Positions 20,478 through 31,351 of a stretch of DNA of 64,000 bases are shown here, piece after piece. The notes beneath the pieces were generated by a model. That model was given only the letters and a program-made list of their open reading frames with translations, had not been told where the DNA came from and searched no databases. Origin of the DNA: Falciphora oryzae (taxonomy: Eukaryota; Ascomycota; Sordariomycetes; Magnaporthales; Magnaporthaceae); NCBI GenBank assembly GCA_000733355.1, contig JNVV01000008.1, positions 1 through 64,000 on the forward strand, given 5' to 3'. Within the stretch, counting starts at the first letter, position 1, and every line of letters begins with the position of its first letter. The position numbers and the translations under genes are program-made.

Positions 20478-22565
20478 CTACCGCCGCAGCCAAGCCCTCG
20501 CGCCGTCGTCGACGTCGCTCCGCCGCCTGACCTTTGACGGGCCGGGCGCCATGTCGACCCACTCGCCGCGCGCGTTCCACACGCCGGCCTTTGTGTAGTC
20601 GAGCGTGGTCGTGCCGCTCACGAACGCGAAGCGGAAGTACTCGTTGATCTGCTGTCCCGCGCGCCGGCGCCACTGGAACCGCCGGGGCCCGTCGCCCGCC
20701 GGTCTGTTGGGGTTGGACGGGTCGTCGTCGAAGAAGGCGCGGTAGCGCTCCACGTCGTTGACCAGCACGCTAACGCCCTCGATGCCCGGGTCGTCGTCGG
20801 GCTCGGGCAGCTGCCACGACACCGACAGAGTGCTCACGTTTCCGACCGCTGCCGCTGCCGCATCGCTCAGCGTGATGTTGGGCGGCCCCGCCAGCGCCGG
20901 CAGGGACGAGAAGAACTGGCCGTCGCCCTGCAGCTGCGCGGCCGTCTGCAGGATCGAGTCGAACCCCCAGCGCGCGACGCCGTTAATGAAGAGGCCGACC
21001 AGCAGGCCCTGGTAGAGCAGCGACGGCCGCGTCTGCATGCTCGTCCCGGGGAGGAGCAGCAGAGCCAATATAAAGTGATGGATGCGCAGGCGGAGGTCCG
21101 GCATGACGAGGCAGACCAGGATGGCGCCGACGAAGGCGGCGTAGACCTTGAGGTAGCGCAGCAGCCGGCCCTCCTGGCGGAAGAACCAGACCTGCGTGGC
21201 CGCGACGACGACGAGAATGATAACGATGAAGGCGAGCGCGGCCTTAGCGCCGGGCTGCTGCTCCAGGTCGCGGCCCGTCAGGCGCGTGATGGGGATCCAC
21301 TCGCTGAAGGTGTAGTTCTCGAGCGCGCCCAGCCAGCAGGCGCCCAGCCACAGCACCGTCTTCTCGACCTGGGCCGTCAGGCCCTGCAGCGTGCGCCGGA
21401 CGCCCATCTTGTCGTACATGACCCAGGCGATCAGCATGGCGGGCAGGTACTTGCCGATGATGTTGGAGGCCAGGCCGGCCAGGGTCGAGTGGTTCGGCGG
21501 GTCCGAGACCATGCCGACGTGCCAGAAGATGGCCGAGAATGTGACGAAGAAGAAAAGCGGGGCCGAGCTGACGAAGAGGGAGAAGACGGCCGAGAAGGCG
21601 ACCGAGAGGCCCAGCAACGGCCAGCGCAGGTCGCGGGTCTCGCACGTGGCATCTCCCTGGAAGGTGAAGGACAGCGGGAAGCTGGCGTTGAAGGCGATGC
21701 TGGTGATGTCGTTGCGGGTGGACGAGACATAGCTTGTCTGCTCGCCCGTCAGGGTGACGACACCGCAGCCGCCGGCCGTGTTGGAGATGACGCCGGCGTG
21801 CAGGGCGGCGCCGCAGATGTACGAGTCGCCACGGTAGAAGACCCGGCCGTCGTCGCGGGGCCCGCCAATGACCATGGGCTGGTAGATGACCTCCTGGTCG
21901 CCGACGGCACGCGGGTTCAGAACGCGGTAGCTGGCGCAGTTGGCGGGGCAGCGAAAGGCGAAGCCGCTGTTGTTGAACGGCCGGCAGTAGTCGCCGTCCA
22001 GGCCACAGCCACCGTCCGACGACCACCACGAGCCGCCGCAGCCGATGGCGGTTGGGGCGCCATAGCCCTGGACGTCGGACGCTCGCTGGCCGTACTGGAG
22101 CACCAGCGCGAAGGCCGTGATCCACAGCGCGATATACACGGCGGCCAGGCAGACGCGCTGCCACAGGTGCGGTACCAGCTTGTCCAGCAGCCAGATGGGC
22201 GCGTGCTGCACCTTTGGGAGGATCGGGGTGATCTTGTATGCGCGTGGTTCGGGCGGCCCTCTCATCCAAGTGGCCGTGGCGTTTCCGCACCGACGGACAG
22301 GCAGCGGGATCCAAGCCCACCTCTTGCTACCCCTACCAGCATCACCACCTCCTCCTCCGCCGCTTCGGACGGACGGCGGCCCAGGCACCGGGCTTGGCAG
22401 GCGCCGTGTGCTCTCCCGGTCGCCCAACAACTCTTCAGTGCCGCTCGCTCCATCTCGTCTCGTGGGCGCCATGCCATCGTCGTCGGTCGAGAGGGAGAGT
22501 GCAGAGGATTTCGCGGTTGTGACGCGGGGGTTGTCGGGCGTCGAGGTGGTATTGCTGGAAGACAT
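20478..22565 (-). CDS. LCCL-domain multi-span membrane protein
   Basis: Single exon, 695 aa from the ATG at 22565. The frame is open farther upstream only through a TTG, so the longer version is not used. The N-terminal ~100 residues are polar and disordered with a Gly run. A transmembrane segment follows (VCLAAVYIALWITAFALVL), then a Cys-rich extracytosolic stretch at about residues 170-310 containing the LCCL signature (YICGAALHAGVI, then GGCGVV). After it come about seven to eight hydrophobic helices, then a soluble C-terminal domain ending in a basic tail. Fungal LCCL proteins of this layout are known but poorly characterised; the LCCL module is thought to bind lipid or carbohydrate. Location is probably the endomembrane system or plasma membrane (inference). 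Confidence 0.88.
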   Translation of the reverse strand: MSSSNTTSTPDNPRVTTAKSSALSLSTDDDGMAPTRRDGASGTEELLGDRESTRRLPSPVPGPPSVRSGGGGGGDAGRGSKRWAWIPLPVRRCGNATATWMRGPPEPRAYKITPILPKVQHAPIWLLDKLVPHLWQRVCLAAVYIALWITAFALVLQYGQRASDVQGYGAPTAIGCGGSWWSSDGGCGLDGDYCRPFNNSGFAFRCPANCASYRVLNPRAVGDQEVIYQPMVIGGPRDDGRVFYRGDSYICGAALHAGVISNTAGGCGVVTLTGEQTSYVSSTRNDITSIAFNASFPLSFTFQGDATCETRDLRWPLLGLSVAFSAVFSLFVSSAPLFFFVTFSAIFWHVGMVSDPPNHSTLAGLASNIIGKYLPAMLIAWVMYDKMGVRRTLQGLTAQVEKTVLWLGACWLGALENYTFSEWIPITRLTGRDLEQQPGAKAALAFIVIILVVVAATQVWFFRQEGRLLRYLKVYAAFVGAILVCLVMPDLRLRIHHFILALLLLPGTSMQTRPSLLYQGLLVGLFINGVARWGFDSILQTAAQLQGDGQFFSSLPALAGPPNITLSDAAAAAVGNVSTLSVSWQLPEPDDDPGIEGVSVLVNDVERYRAFFDDDPSNPNRPAGDGPRRFQWRRRAGQQINEYFRFAFVSGTTTLDYTKAGVWNARGEWVDMAPGPSKVRRRSDVDDGARAWLRR

Positions 22566-23552
22566 GATGACTCGTGGGCGCGACGCAAGGCAACCTTGCC
22601 CCGTCGTGAGATGGGCGCTGGGTGGTGGTTTGCGGGAACGATATAACGCGAGTCTATGGGCGGGGAACGGATGGCATCGGACAAAGACCAAACGATCAAC
22701 AGGAGACTGGGATGGGCTGCCGGCTCTCAGTGCGAAACAAACATGCTGCAAGTTAATTCAAGAGCGATAGAAACTTGATCGGGTCAACGGTCTGTCGGAA
22801 ACCCCCATCGCAGCCCCAGGGAGAGGTGCACGTAGTAGCGCGGAAGGAAGGGCTGACGTTTTGATGGGATTGGCAGGCAGGCAGGCAGGAAAGATAACGA
22901 AAAAGGCCGCGCTCCCACATCCCGCCGCGCAACACTGCCCGACCGGGCGGGTTTCTCGATTGGTGATCCTCCACACCACCCGCGGACCTGAGACGTGGGC
23001 AGGGGCCCTGCCGAGATGTCTGATCGCGGGGTCGAAGAGCGCTGGGCGCCAGCAGGCTAGCGTCGCACCGGCCTGGACTGATTGGCCCAGCAGGGCGAAC
23101 CCCACTGCGAAGCTGAGAAGCAGGGATGGCCGCTGACGGCTGCGGCTGGCGAGGGTGGCTCGAGGCCCTGGTTTGTGCTACAAAACTCAATCTGTGCTGT
23201 GGCCTGTCAAGAGTTTGGGCAGCAGAACCGCAGGCAGTTGCGACCCGATGGCAGCCTTGGAGACTGCCATCTGGAACCAGAAATATGTTGTTCAATAGAA
23301 ATTGTATTGATATTGTTATGTATTTAGTGTTTTGTGTTGTGTTTGTTTTTTGTCTGTCTTTCCTTCCAGACGACGACAGGGCTGATTGATCTAAGTGAGG
23401 GAAGGCCCTACCTCAGCTCAGGTTCGCCGCTAAAATCGAGTCATGCTTCGAGCAATAGCTCCTCGTCGAGTTCGCTCCGGCTCGGCACGCCACCGATGAA
23501 CAAAGTTAAACCCAAGATTCGGTAGCCGACGCACCAGCCCACGGAACCATCC
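22566..23552. other. Intergenic, about 1 kb, divergent promoter region
   Basis: Lies between the LCCL gene (minus) and QTRT2 (plus), so it should contain both promoters. A short CAGG tetranucleotide repeat occurs near 22870-22890. No further gene supported. Confidence 0.5.
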
Positions 23553-25019
23553 ATGAGCACGCGGCAGCCGACGCAGGAACCGCCAACAAGGATGGAGTTC
23601 GAGATCCTGAGGTCCGCGCTCGTCGAGGCCGGCGCCGCGCGGCTGGGCCGCCTCGCCTTCCCCGGCCGCAGGCCCATCGACACGCCCAACTTCTTCGCCG
23701 CCACCTCGCGCGGCGTCGTCCCCCACCTGACCCCGGACAACCTGGCCCGCCACGACGACCTGGTCAGGGGCGCATACGTGGCCTTCGAGGACTTCATAGA
23801 ACGGAGCCAGAGGAACCCCAACCGCGTGCCCCCGCTCCTGCAGGCTGCCGCCAGGTTTCCACCATCATCATCATCTGCATTACAACCGCAAAGGCGGCCC
23901 CTACACGCCTTCTGCGCCCTGCCCGATGCCGCCCCCGCCGTCCTCGGCCCCCGGCGCGTGCCGGCCGCCGCCAACCAGCTCGGCAACGGGCCCGACTCGG
24001 TCTCGGTCTTCACATCGACCGGCGTCCAGACCCTGACGACGGCCGCCTACGCCGACGCCGTCGTCGCCTTGCGCCCAGACGTCGTCGTTCCCATGGCCGA
24101 CCTGGCCTGGTCCCCCGTGGCCCCCGGCGGCAAGCGCGCCGCCCGCATGGCCGACCGCACCGACGACTGGATGGTCGGGCTTCGCCGGCGGCTTTTAGAA
24201 CAGGAGCAGCAGCGGAGCGACCTGCTCTTCTCGACCGCCGTCTTCGCCCCGACCCTGCCCGTCCCGCACGCCGTGCAGTGGGACTACCTGCGCTCCCTGT
24301 CCGAGGACATGCTCGACCTCGTCCGCGGCCTGGCCGTCTACGACGCCGACATCATCCCGGACCTCCCCTCCTACCCGGGGCTCGCCCCGCTCCCGCGTCT
24401 GTCTCTCGACGTGCCCGCCACGCCGCACCACGTCCTGCGCCAGGTCTCCCTCGGCGTCGACGTCGTGCTGCTGCCCATGGTCAACACGGCGTCCGAGGTC
24501 GGCGTCGCCTTCACCTTTGCCTTCCCCGCACCACCATCAGAAACAGCAACAGCAGCAACGGAAGTCCTCCCACTGGCAGTAGACCTCACCCTCCCCGAAC
24601 ACACAACCTCCCTCTCCCCGCTCTCCCCAGACTGCACCTGCCCGGCCTGCACAACCCACCACGCGGCCTACCTGCACCACCTCCTCGCCGCCCGCGAGAT
24701 GCTGGCCTGGACGCTCCTGCAGCTGCACAACCACCACGTCGTGGCCGCCTTCTTCGAGGGGGTCCGCGCCTCGCTGGCCAGGGGAACCTTTGAGGACGAC
24801 GTCGCGGACTTCGCGGCCAGGTACGAGGCCGACATGCCCGAGGGTAAAGGTGAGCGGCCCCGCGTCAGGGGCTACGCCGCGGGGAAGACGCAGCAGCAGC
24901 CGGAGGAGCAGCTTCCGCAGAAGCTCAACCGCCCCGCCTGGGGGAAGCTCGGTGCCGTGGCGGCAGAGGCCGCGGCGGCGCAGCAGCAGGCCGACGAGGC
25001 TGTGGCGGCGAGTGCGTGA
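23553..25019 (+). CDS. QTRT2: Queuine tRNA-ribosyltransferase accessory subunit 2
   Basis: Non-catalytic partner of the eukaryotic tRNA-guanine transglycosylase, which swaps guanine 34 for queuine in GUN-anticodon tRNAs (His, Asn, Asp, Tyr). Intronless, 488 aa. The TGT TIM-barrel is recognisable, and the zinc site is complete: C361-x-C363-x2-C366 and H392 at the family spacing (+26). An Ala/Gln-rich tail of about 60 residues follows the barrel and is not part of the fold. A second possible start lies at the internal Met of MEFEIL, 13 codons downstream; the upstream ATG is kept as the first in frame. The catalytic QTRT1 partner is not in this window, as expected for an unlinked nuclear gene. 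Its presence implies queuine salvage in this fungus. Confidence 0.93.
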   Translation: MSTRQPTQEPPTRMEFEILRSALVEAGAARLGRLAFPGRRPIDTPNFFAATSRGVVPHLTPDNLARHDDLVRGAYVAFEDFIERSQRNPNRVPPLLQAAARFPPSSSSALQPQRRPLHAFCALPDAAPAVLGPRRVPAAANQLGNGPDSVSVFTSTGVQTLTTAAYADAVVALRPDVVVPMADLAWSPVAPGGKRAARMADRTDDWMVGLRRRLLEQEQQRSDLLFSTAVFAPTLPVPHAVQWDYLRSLSEDMLDLVRGLAVYDADIIPDLPSYPGLAPLPRLSLDVPATPHHVLRQVSLGVDVVLLPMVNTASEVGVAFTFAFPAPPSETATAATEVLPLAVDLTLPEHTTSLSPLSPDCTCPACTTHHAAYLHHLLAAREMLAWTLLQLHNHHVVAAFFEGVRASLARGTFEDDVADFAARYEADMPEGKGERPRVRGYAAGKTQQQPEEQLPQKLNRPAWGKLGAVAAEAAAAQQQADEAVAASA

Positions 25020-25766
25020 GCAAGGGGCTACTGTGCCTTTTTGTTTCAGTTGCGATTGCCCTTATTCACTTTCTTTCTTCCCTTTTTTTTTCTTCTTTGG
25101 TTAATGTCACTGCCCGCGCGTCTTTCTCATGGCGATGGCATTATAGAGGGTGAAGTGGCGCACATGGGGTTCGGGAGGTAAACTAAAAGGAGGCGGTCGC
25201 TTGGAGCGGGAAAATATCTCCCGGTTGAAGGTAGAATTACACCGCTGGCTAAGACTATAGAATCGGCACGGGGACAAAATCCCTGGGGAAGTTGCGTTGG
25301 TTTCATAGGTCCTCATCTTGAGCATGAGGCTCGAGGATTTAGGCACTAGCAATAGAGATCTCTATTCCAGCAACCATGGTTCGGGCGCGTCGTCTTTCCA
25401 AGTCTAAGTCTTACAAACGGGCCGGTTTGGTCGTCTGCACCGAAATAGAGATGTCTTCGCGCCGGTACGGCCCATGCGATAGGGAAATCGACGCCCAGGA
25501 GAGTGTAAAAATACAATGAAAGATATTGCGTTGTGTCCAGGAGCGCCAAAGAGACCAGAAACCTATAGGAAACCGACCAGCCCATATCCAGTCCAGCCAA
25601 GCCCCTGCCCATCATTACAGTTTGATTCCAGCGCGCGGGAGTTCGTTACCCATGTCCCATACGTCGATACGTATATCACCGAGAGCAGTAAGAAAAAGAA
25701 AAGCCAGGAAAATGAGCGGCAGAGAGACGGGCGGTTGTGCTTCACCCCCTACATGGCATGTCTCTC
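25020..25766. other. Intergenic, 0.75 kb, between convergent genes
   Basis: 3' sides of QTRT2 and the eisosome gene. A T/C-rich tract follows the QTRT2 stop (25035-25100). Short antisense frames here have no domain. Nothing else seen. Confidence 0.5.
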
Positions 25767-28700
25767 CTACTCCATCATCTCAAGGAACCTCGAGTCCCTG
25801 ACCGGGCTTCCCGTCTTGGTCGTCCCGGCCGGGTCCCGGATCACAGGCGGGCGCGGCAAGGGCCCGCTGGTGCTGAAGCGGTCCCTCGCCAACACAAAGT
25901 TGTCCCCGCCGCTCGCTCCTCCGCCGCTGCCGCTGCTCAGGCTGCTCAGGTTGTTGCTGCTGGCGAGGCTGGTGGCGCTGCCACGCGTGGCCGCTGCTGC
26001 CGGAGCGCCTCCGACGGTCGGCGAGGCGGCCGTGTTAGACGTCGTCGTCCTCGATATGGTCGCACCAGCACCCGCGTCCCGCTCCCCGCGCCCGGCCAGC
26101 GCCACCTCCCTCATGCTCTCGGTCCCGGGCTCCTCGCCGGCACCAAGGCTGGACAGCGAGCTGCCGGAGCCGGCCCGCCGGTGCCGCGCCGTGGATGATG
26201 CAGCCCCGGCGGGCGCCCCAGAGAGCGCCACCCCGCCAATGAAGCTGCCTTTCTTGCCGGTACCGGCCCCAAACGAGCCCGCCTCCGCCGACGATCTGGA
26301 TCGTCCCCGGAAGCGGGACTTGAGCCACATCCTCATCTTGGAGGTCGGTGACGCGCCCGAGTCCTCTGCGATTGCCGTTGTGGGTGAGAGCGCCGGAGCT
26401 GATGTGGCAGACGTCGGCTGGCCCTCTGCTTCCTTATCCTTTTCCTTCTCTTTGTCCTTGGAGTTCAGGTTCAACTTTCCAGGGAGGCGTAGACTGAGGC
26501 TCCGGAGGACCCTCGATGGCTTCTTCCTCAGCTCGTAGGAGCGTTTTTGCGCAAGGGTTGTGGAGGTGCTTGATTCTAGTGGTGGTGATTCGGGATTTTG
26601 TGCCTGGTTAGACTGCTTCCCCGTGACCGCGATGGCCTCTTTAGAAGTGCGGACGCCCTCCTTAGCCAGTCGCTTCTGCTCGAGCTTGGCCTCTTTTTCT
26701 AGCTGTTTCCTGGCTCGTTCTTCTCGTTTAATCCCCTCTCTGCGGGCTTTGTCTTGCTCCTTTTGCTGGCCTGCGGAGGGTTATAGATGTAAGCAAGGGG
26801 GTAACTAGAAAGTCTTTGAAGCCTAAAACGAGGGAAACGGTAAGTGACGTACCCTTGAGCTTCTCCAGGTTTTCCCTGATCTCCCTCTCCTGAGCCCTCT
26901 TCCCCTCAGCCTCGTCTCGTTTCCTCTCCTCCTCCATTCTGAGCGCCGCGAGCCTCTCCCTCTCCTTCTCAGCCTTGTCGTTGATCTCGTCTAAGAACGG
27001 CTGAACCCTCTTGGCGGCGATCTCGTCAATCTCGCTCTGGTCCATGAACTTACCGCCTCCGATACCGATCTTGCCGGCATCGTTACCACTCCTGTTGCTT
27101 GTGTCGGCTAAGTTCGACTCAAGCTTTGGGGTAGTGGCCGGGCCAGGCACGGGAGGTGAGGCTGGGGACACGGCAGAGCCGCCGCCGGTCCGGACCAGAG
27201 CGGCGGCGTGGGCCTTGGTTTCCCATTCGCTAAGCAGCGAAGGGGGCACCTTGCCCGAGTCAGCCAGCACCTTGCGATCGATGCCCTCGAGCTGCGCCTT
27301 GACGTTGCGCCGCGCCGCGGCAAGCAGCGCCTCACGGTCCCGCTGGCGTTTCTCATCAAAGCTGAGACCGGGGCTGTCTCCAACAGCGGGGCCACTCGAC
27401 CCGTCGGCGAGCATCGATCTTGTTTTTCTGCGGCGCTGTTCCTCCCTGGACTCGACACCGGCCCCTCCAAGGCCGCCAAAACCAACTACCGGAGTCACAT
27501 CCCCGTCACTCGACGACCTACGCCGAAGCTTCCCACGGATCGTGAACCGCCGGTAGCCGGGGGATGAGGGCGACGCAGCCCCGCTACCATAGTACTCCTG
27601 GTAATCGCGACAGCGGCTGTGCTCACCTTGCAGCTTCGACAGCCGTTCTTGCGCGAGCTTGTACGCGGCCTCCTGCAAGTTCGTGAACTGCATTGGAGCC
27701 TGCTGCGGCGAGCTAGTGCTATGCGGGGAGTCGGTCTGCTCCACTACCCGTGCCGCGGCCGCGTCAGCCGTCTTTTGCTTCTCTTGCTGTCGGCTGTACA
27801 TCCTCTTGGCCATGGCGACGGCTGAGGCGTGCAGCACGTCTGCGCGCTTCTGGTCCTCCACCTCGAGCTGGACCGGCGGCTGCGACGTAAACATCTGTCG
27901 GTCCATGGTCGTGTAGGGCCCGGTGCCGCCCACCGCGCCGCCACTCACAGATGTGGCCCGTCGGTGGTGTGCCGCGGTCGCTGCCGTAAGGGCGTTTGCC
28001 GTGGTCGACTCGCCGGCAGGAGCAGCACCGATCACAGGGCTATTGCTGATCCCGAGGCCGCTCTTGGGCGCTTGTTGTGTCGGGCTCGACACGGCGCGAG
28101 GTCTCCCCATGCCAGCACCTGCTGCCGATGCGGCCATGGCGTCCTTGGCAGCACGCAGCGAGCCTCTACTGCCCGTCGTCATCAAAGAGGGCTCTGAGGG
28201 CGCCGCCAGGTGCCTCACCGAGTTGGCCCTGAAGGCCTGGTTCGCGGCCGAGCTGCCCCAAGTCGAGGGCGAGGCCGGGCTCAGCGGCAGAGCGGGGGAA
28301 GCCATTGTGACAGGACTGCCTAAGCTGCCGCTGTCCTGCTGACTCCTGGCCAGTCCGCCGGCGGCCGCGAGTACGGCGGCCCTAGAGCCGATATCGTTCC
28401 TCTCGTTGGTCCGGGTGGTCCGGCGGTCCTTGTTCGCGAGCAGAGCGGCGGCGGAGGCTGGCGAAGCTAGGCTGCCACTGCTTTTCGGTCTGTGGGCGAG
28501 GGTGGGGTTGGCTACGCTGCTGCTAGGAGACTGCTGCGACCCCCGTGAGGACTCCGCAGGGGAGAGGGCCGGGGATGCGGGCTTCTTGGTAGCCCAGCCC
28601 AGGGTCGCCGCGGCGCTGGCGGCGGTGTTGTTCTGGCGGAATCCAAGCGAGGGGAAGGAGGGTAGGTCGCGAGGCTCGGCGTGCTTAAGACGTCCCGACG

Positions 28701-28920
28701 ACGCTCTACCTGCAAAGGAGTCAGCACACCACACGCCCTCGGCAGTATCGTGGAGGCCTATATAGCATGTGTGCAGATGGTGGCGCCACGCGGCCAAGTA
28801 AGCGAGCGACGATGGGCAAAAGAGGCGCCGTGGACTATGAAGAGAGCTGGCTTGGGGTCGTCGAGCCGACATACCTCCTTGTGCTGGTGGGGCTTGCACT
28901 GCGATTTGCGTGGACTGCAT
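25767..28920 (-). CDS. EIS1: Eisosome protein 1 homologue
   Basis: Scaffold-associated protein of eisosomes, the plasma-membrane furrows of fungi. Model: exons 28875-28920 (15 codons), 26853-28709 and 25767-26770, all GT-AG, 2907 nt, 968 aa. The short first exon splices to a conserved N-terminal signature (RLKHAEPRDLPSFPSLG, then AASAAATLGWA) typical of the Eisosome1 family. Next comes a long Ser/Ala-rich disordered region. The conserved core includes QEAAYKLAQERLSKL and KFMDQSEIDEIAAKRVQPFLDE, followed by highly charged Glu/Arg/Lys coiled coils of about 140 residues. The C-terminal third is disordered, Ser/Gly/Ala-rich and basic. The family is normally about 900-1000 aa. Frames that start upstream of 28920 rely on non-AUG codons. 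Confidence 0.9.
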
Positions 28921-31351
28921 CGTGATTCGACGATGGGCCCGAGCGGGCCGCGGGTATCCTGGTAAGTCGGACGGTGTTGCACTGTCTGTCTTGCGGCAGG
29001 TAAAGGAGAAGTGCAAAGGCAAAATATCGGACAGAACAGGCGTCGGGTGGCGTGTGCAATTCGGCGGTGGGAGCGTGCAAGGTGCTTGATAGAGATGGGT
29101 TTCGAGCCTAGGGCGCCGTCGAAGGCATCACCAGGCTGCGCGCACAGCCAACGCAGCGCACTGGATCCCAGGGCTATTGTTGGGACGGCGACGACGGGAT
29201 AAAGAGAGGAGAAACGTCTGTCGTCTGGCCGGATTCGCACCCGCTCGGCGCGCAGCAATGACGAACGCGACAGCCAGGGGATCGGCGCACGGTGGGGATG
29301 TACCTATGAACAGGGGTGTGGGGAGGGTTGCTGGGTGCGACTCTACTCATGCTAGCCCAGAAGTTAGGTGGCAGAAGGAAGGTCCGGGACATGCATTGGA
29401 AAGGGGAGGCTGCGGGCTTGGGAGCGGGCTTGGGCTAGATAGGTGCGTCTCTTCTGTTGTCTTGGGCCTGGCCCAATGGTAGTGAAGCTGTGGTTGTGGT
29501 TGTGCTCGTGAAGATGAAGGTCGAGATGAAGGGGAGAGACAGAAGGGGAGGCGTGATGTATGGTTGCTGTCACGGCGACTGTGTGAGTAAGAAAGGACCT
29601 GGAGGGACCTTGCATCAAACGCCAACAGCGACACTTGCCGTGCGAGAGGAGAGCGCCCGGGTCATCGTGGGCTGCAGCGCAATGATTACAGTGACGCTTT
29701 TCTCGATCAACCCTCTTTTTGTCTCTCACTCAGTCCACCACCCCGCGCGTGGCTGCGCCGTCTGCAACGGACTGGCGCTCGCTGCTGACCGACAAAGGGA
29801 CGATCCTCTTCAGTGGACGAAGGCGCCAAAGGGGAAAAAGGCCCGTCGCAAAGCAACCGCCCCAACCACCTACGTCATCACGCGAGAGCTGCCGTTGGTT
29901 GGAGAGAGTGGTGGAGCCTGCGACGGCGGGCTGGGTCCCACTATTTGTGTTCCCGTGCCCGACATCCCCTCCAAAGTGGGGTTCGCTAGAGCAAGTACGC
30001 GGATGCGAACGAAGGCTGAGCTGAACTAGACGGGCAGTCTGCTGTCGGGAAGGCACCCGAATCACTTCCCTCCCATCCTCCTGCTTCCCTTTCTTTCGGT
30101 ATTGTGCAAAAATCTCCGCGAACCGGGCAATCCATAGTCTCCTTTTCATAGCACCATTGTGAAGGGCACAACTCTGGACTGGACGATATGACTCGAGAAT
30201 CCAGTCACCCAACGATAGTGTAGCTGCAAGTGACTCGTCCAGCAGGCCGTGAAGAACAGCGGATCTCCCGTCAGAAAAGCCCGGTGGGCTGTCCACACAT
30301 GTCAACATCCAATACACACCTCAAAGCGCCCACCACCGGGCGCCGGAATCTCGTGTTTGACATTGTGCATATTCACCATCTGTCTAATTGGAGACAGCAG
30401 ACGGTTTCAGTCTCCAGGGCCCCGGTATCAAAGGCGAGCTAGCTGCTCACTTGCATTACATATACGCAGCACAATCTACTGGAGGGTGGGAGGGCAGATA
30501 TGCATCCATCTCGACAGGGATAGGGCCCAGGCAACGCTGAGGAACCTGGAACCCAACCGGAACGGCCGGGGAGATCCCCTTCGGGAGAAGGCTGCAGCTG
30601 CCACAGGTTACTCGGCTGCCTGGCTGGCCTTCCCCAAAAAATAGCTAGTGCTTGTCAGTTCCGCATTGCTTTCGTTCGGATACGAGCACTTGCCACTTTC
30701 TTTTTTTTTTTTTGTTCGCCCAGGGCCGACGCGCCCGAGAACGTGCCCGCCTACCTTACCACGATGACCTAAGAAAAAATGAGAGGCCGATCGACTTAAC
30801 CCCCACCAAACAAACTCTCATTTAAATTTAGGTGAGCGTGCTTACCTACGGTAACAGCCATGTGCTCGAGATTTTATACGTGGCCGCACGCACATGGCCG
30901 GTTATGCATTTTATATACATATCTCACCGAACAAATAGGTGCCGTCGGCGTGTGAGACACACGGGCCAGGGGCCGCCCATCAGTTCCGAACTCGACCGCT
31001 TAGACTCCATCCCACTTTTCTTGCGGCTTTCAGTCCACCACCACCACCACCACCACTTGCGACCGCAGCCAGAACAATCCGAATTTCCAAGTTTTTGGTT
31101 TCGTCTCGACATCTCAGTTCCTTGCTTGTAGGGCATGAGAAGGAGACGCTGGCGTCGCAACCCACCTACCCACATTTTTTGAAGCGTCGCATCCGCCCGT
31201 CGTCGACCGTCGACACATCCGCTCGCGAAGCAACGTCTCCGGATGTCGACTAGCCAGGGCACGAGGCGTTTGACAGCTTGCCGCCGTCACTTTTTCTTCA
31301 CTCCACAGACCCCAGGCCGTGCGCTGCAAGTAGCGAGGCCATCTGCCGACG
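28921..31351. other. Intergenic, 2.4 kb, divergent promoter region
   Basis: Between the eisosome gene (minus) and the phosphatase-like gene (plus). It contains a T-run near 30700-30713, an AT-rich stretch with ATTTAAATTTAG (about 30818-30832), TATATA near 30914, and a CCA triplet repeat at about 31033-31053. Overlapping frames of 60-195 codons on both strands lack domains. No gene called. Confidence 0.5.

Noticed and set aside
21075..22646. 523-codon plus-strand frame opposite the LCCL gene
   Set aside because: Antisense of a strongly supported membrane protein; Gly/Asp/Arg/Val composition typical of a GC-rich shadow.
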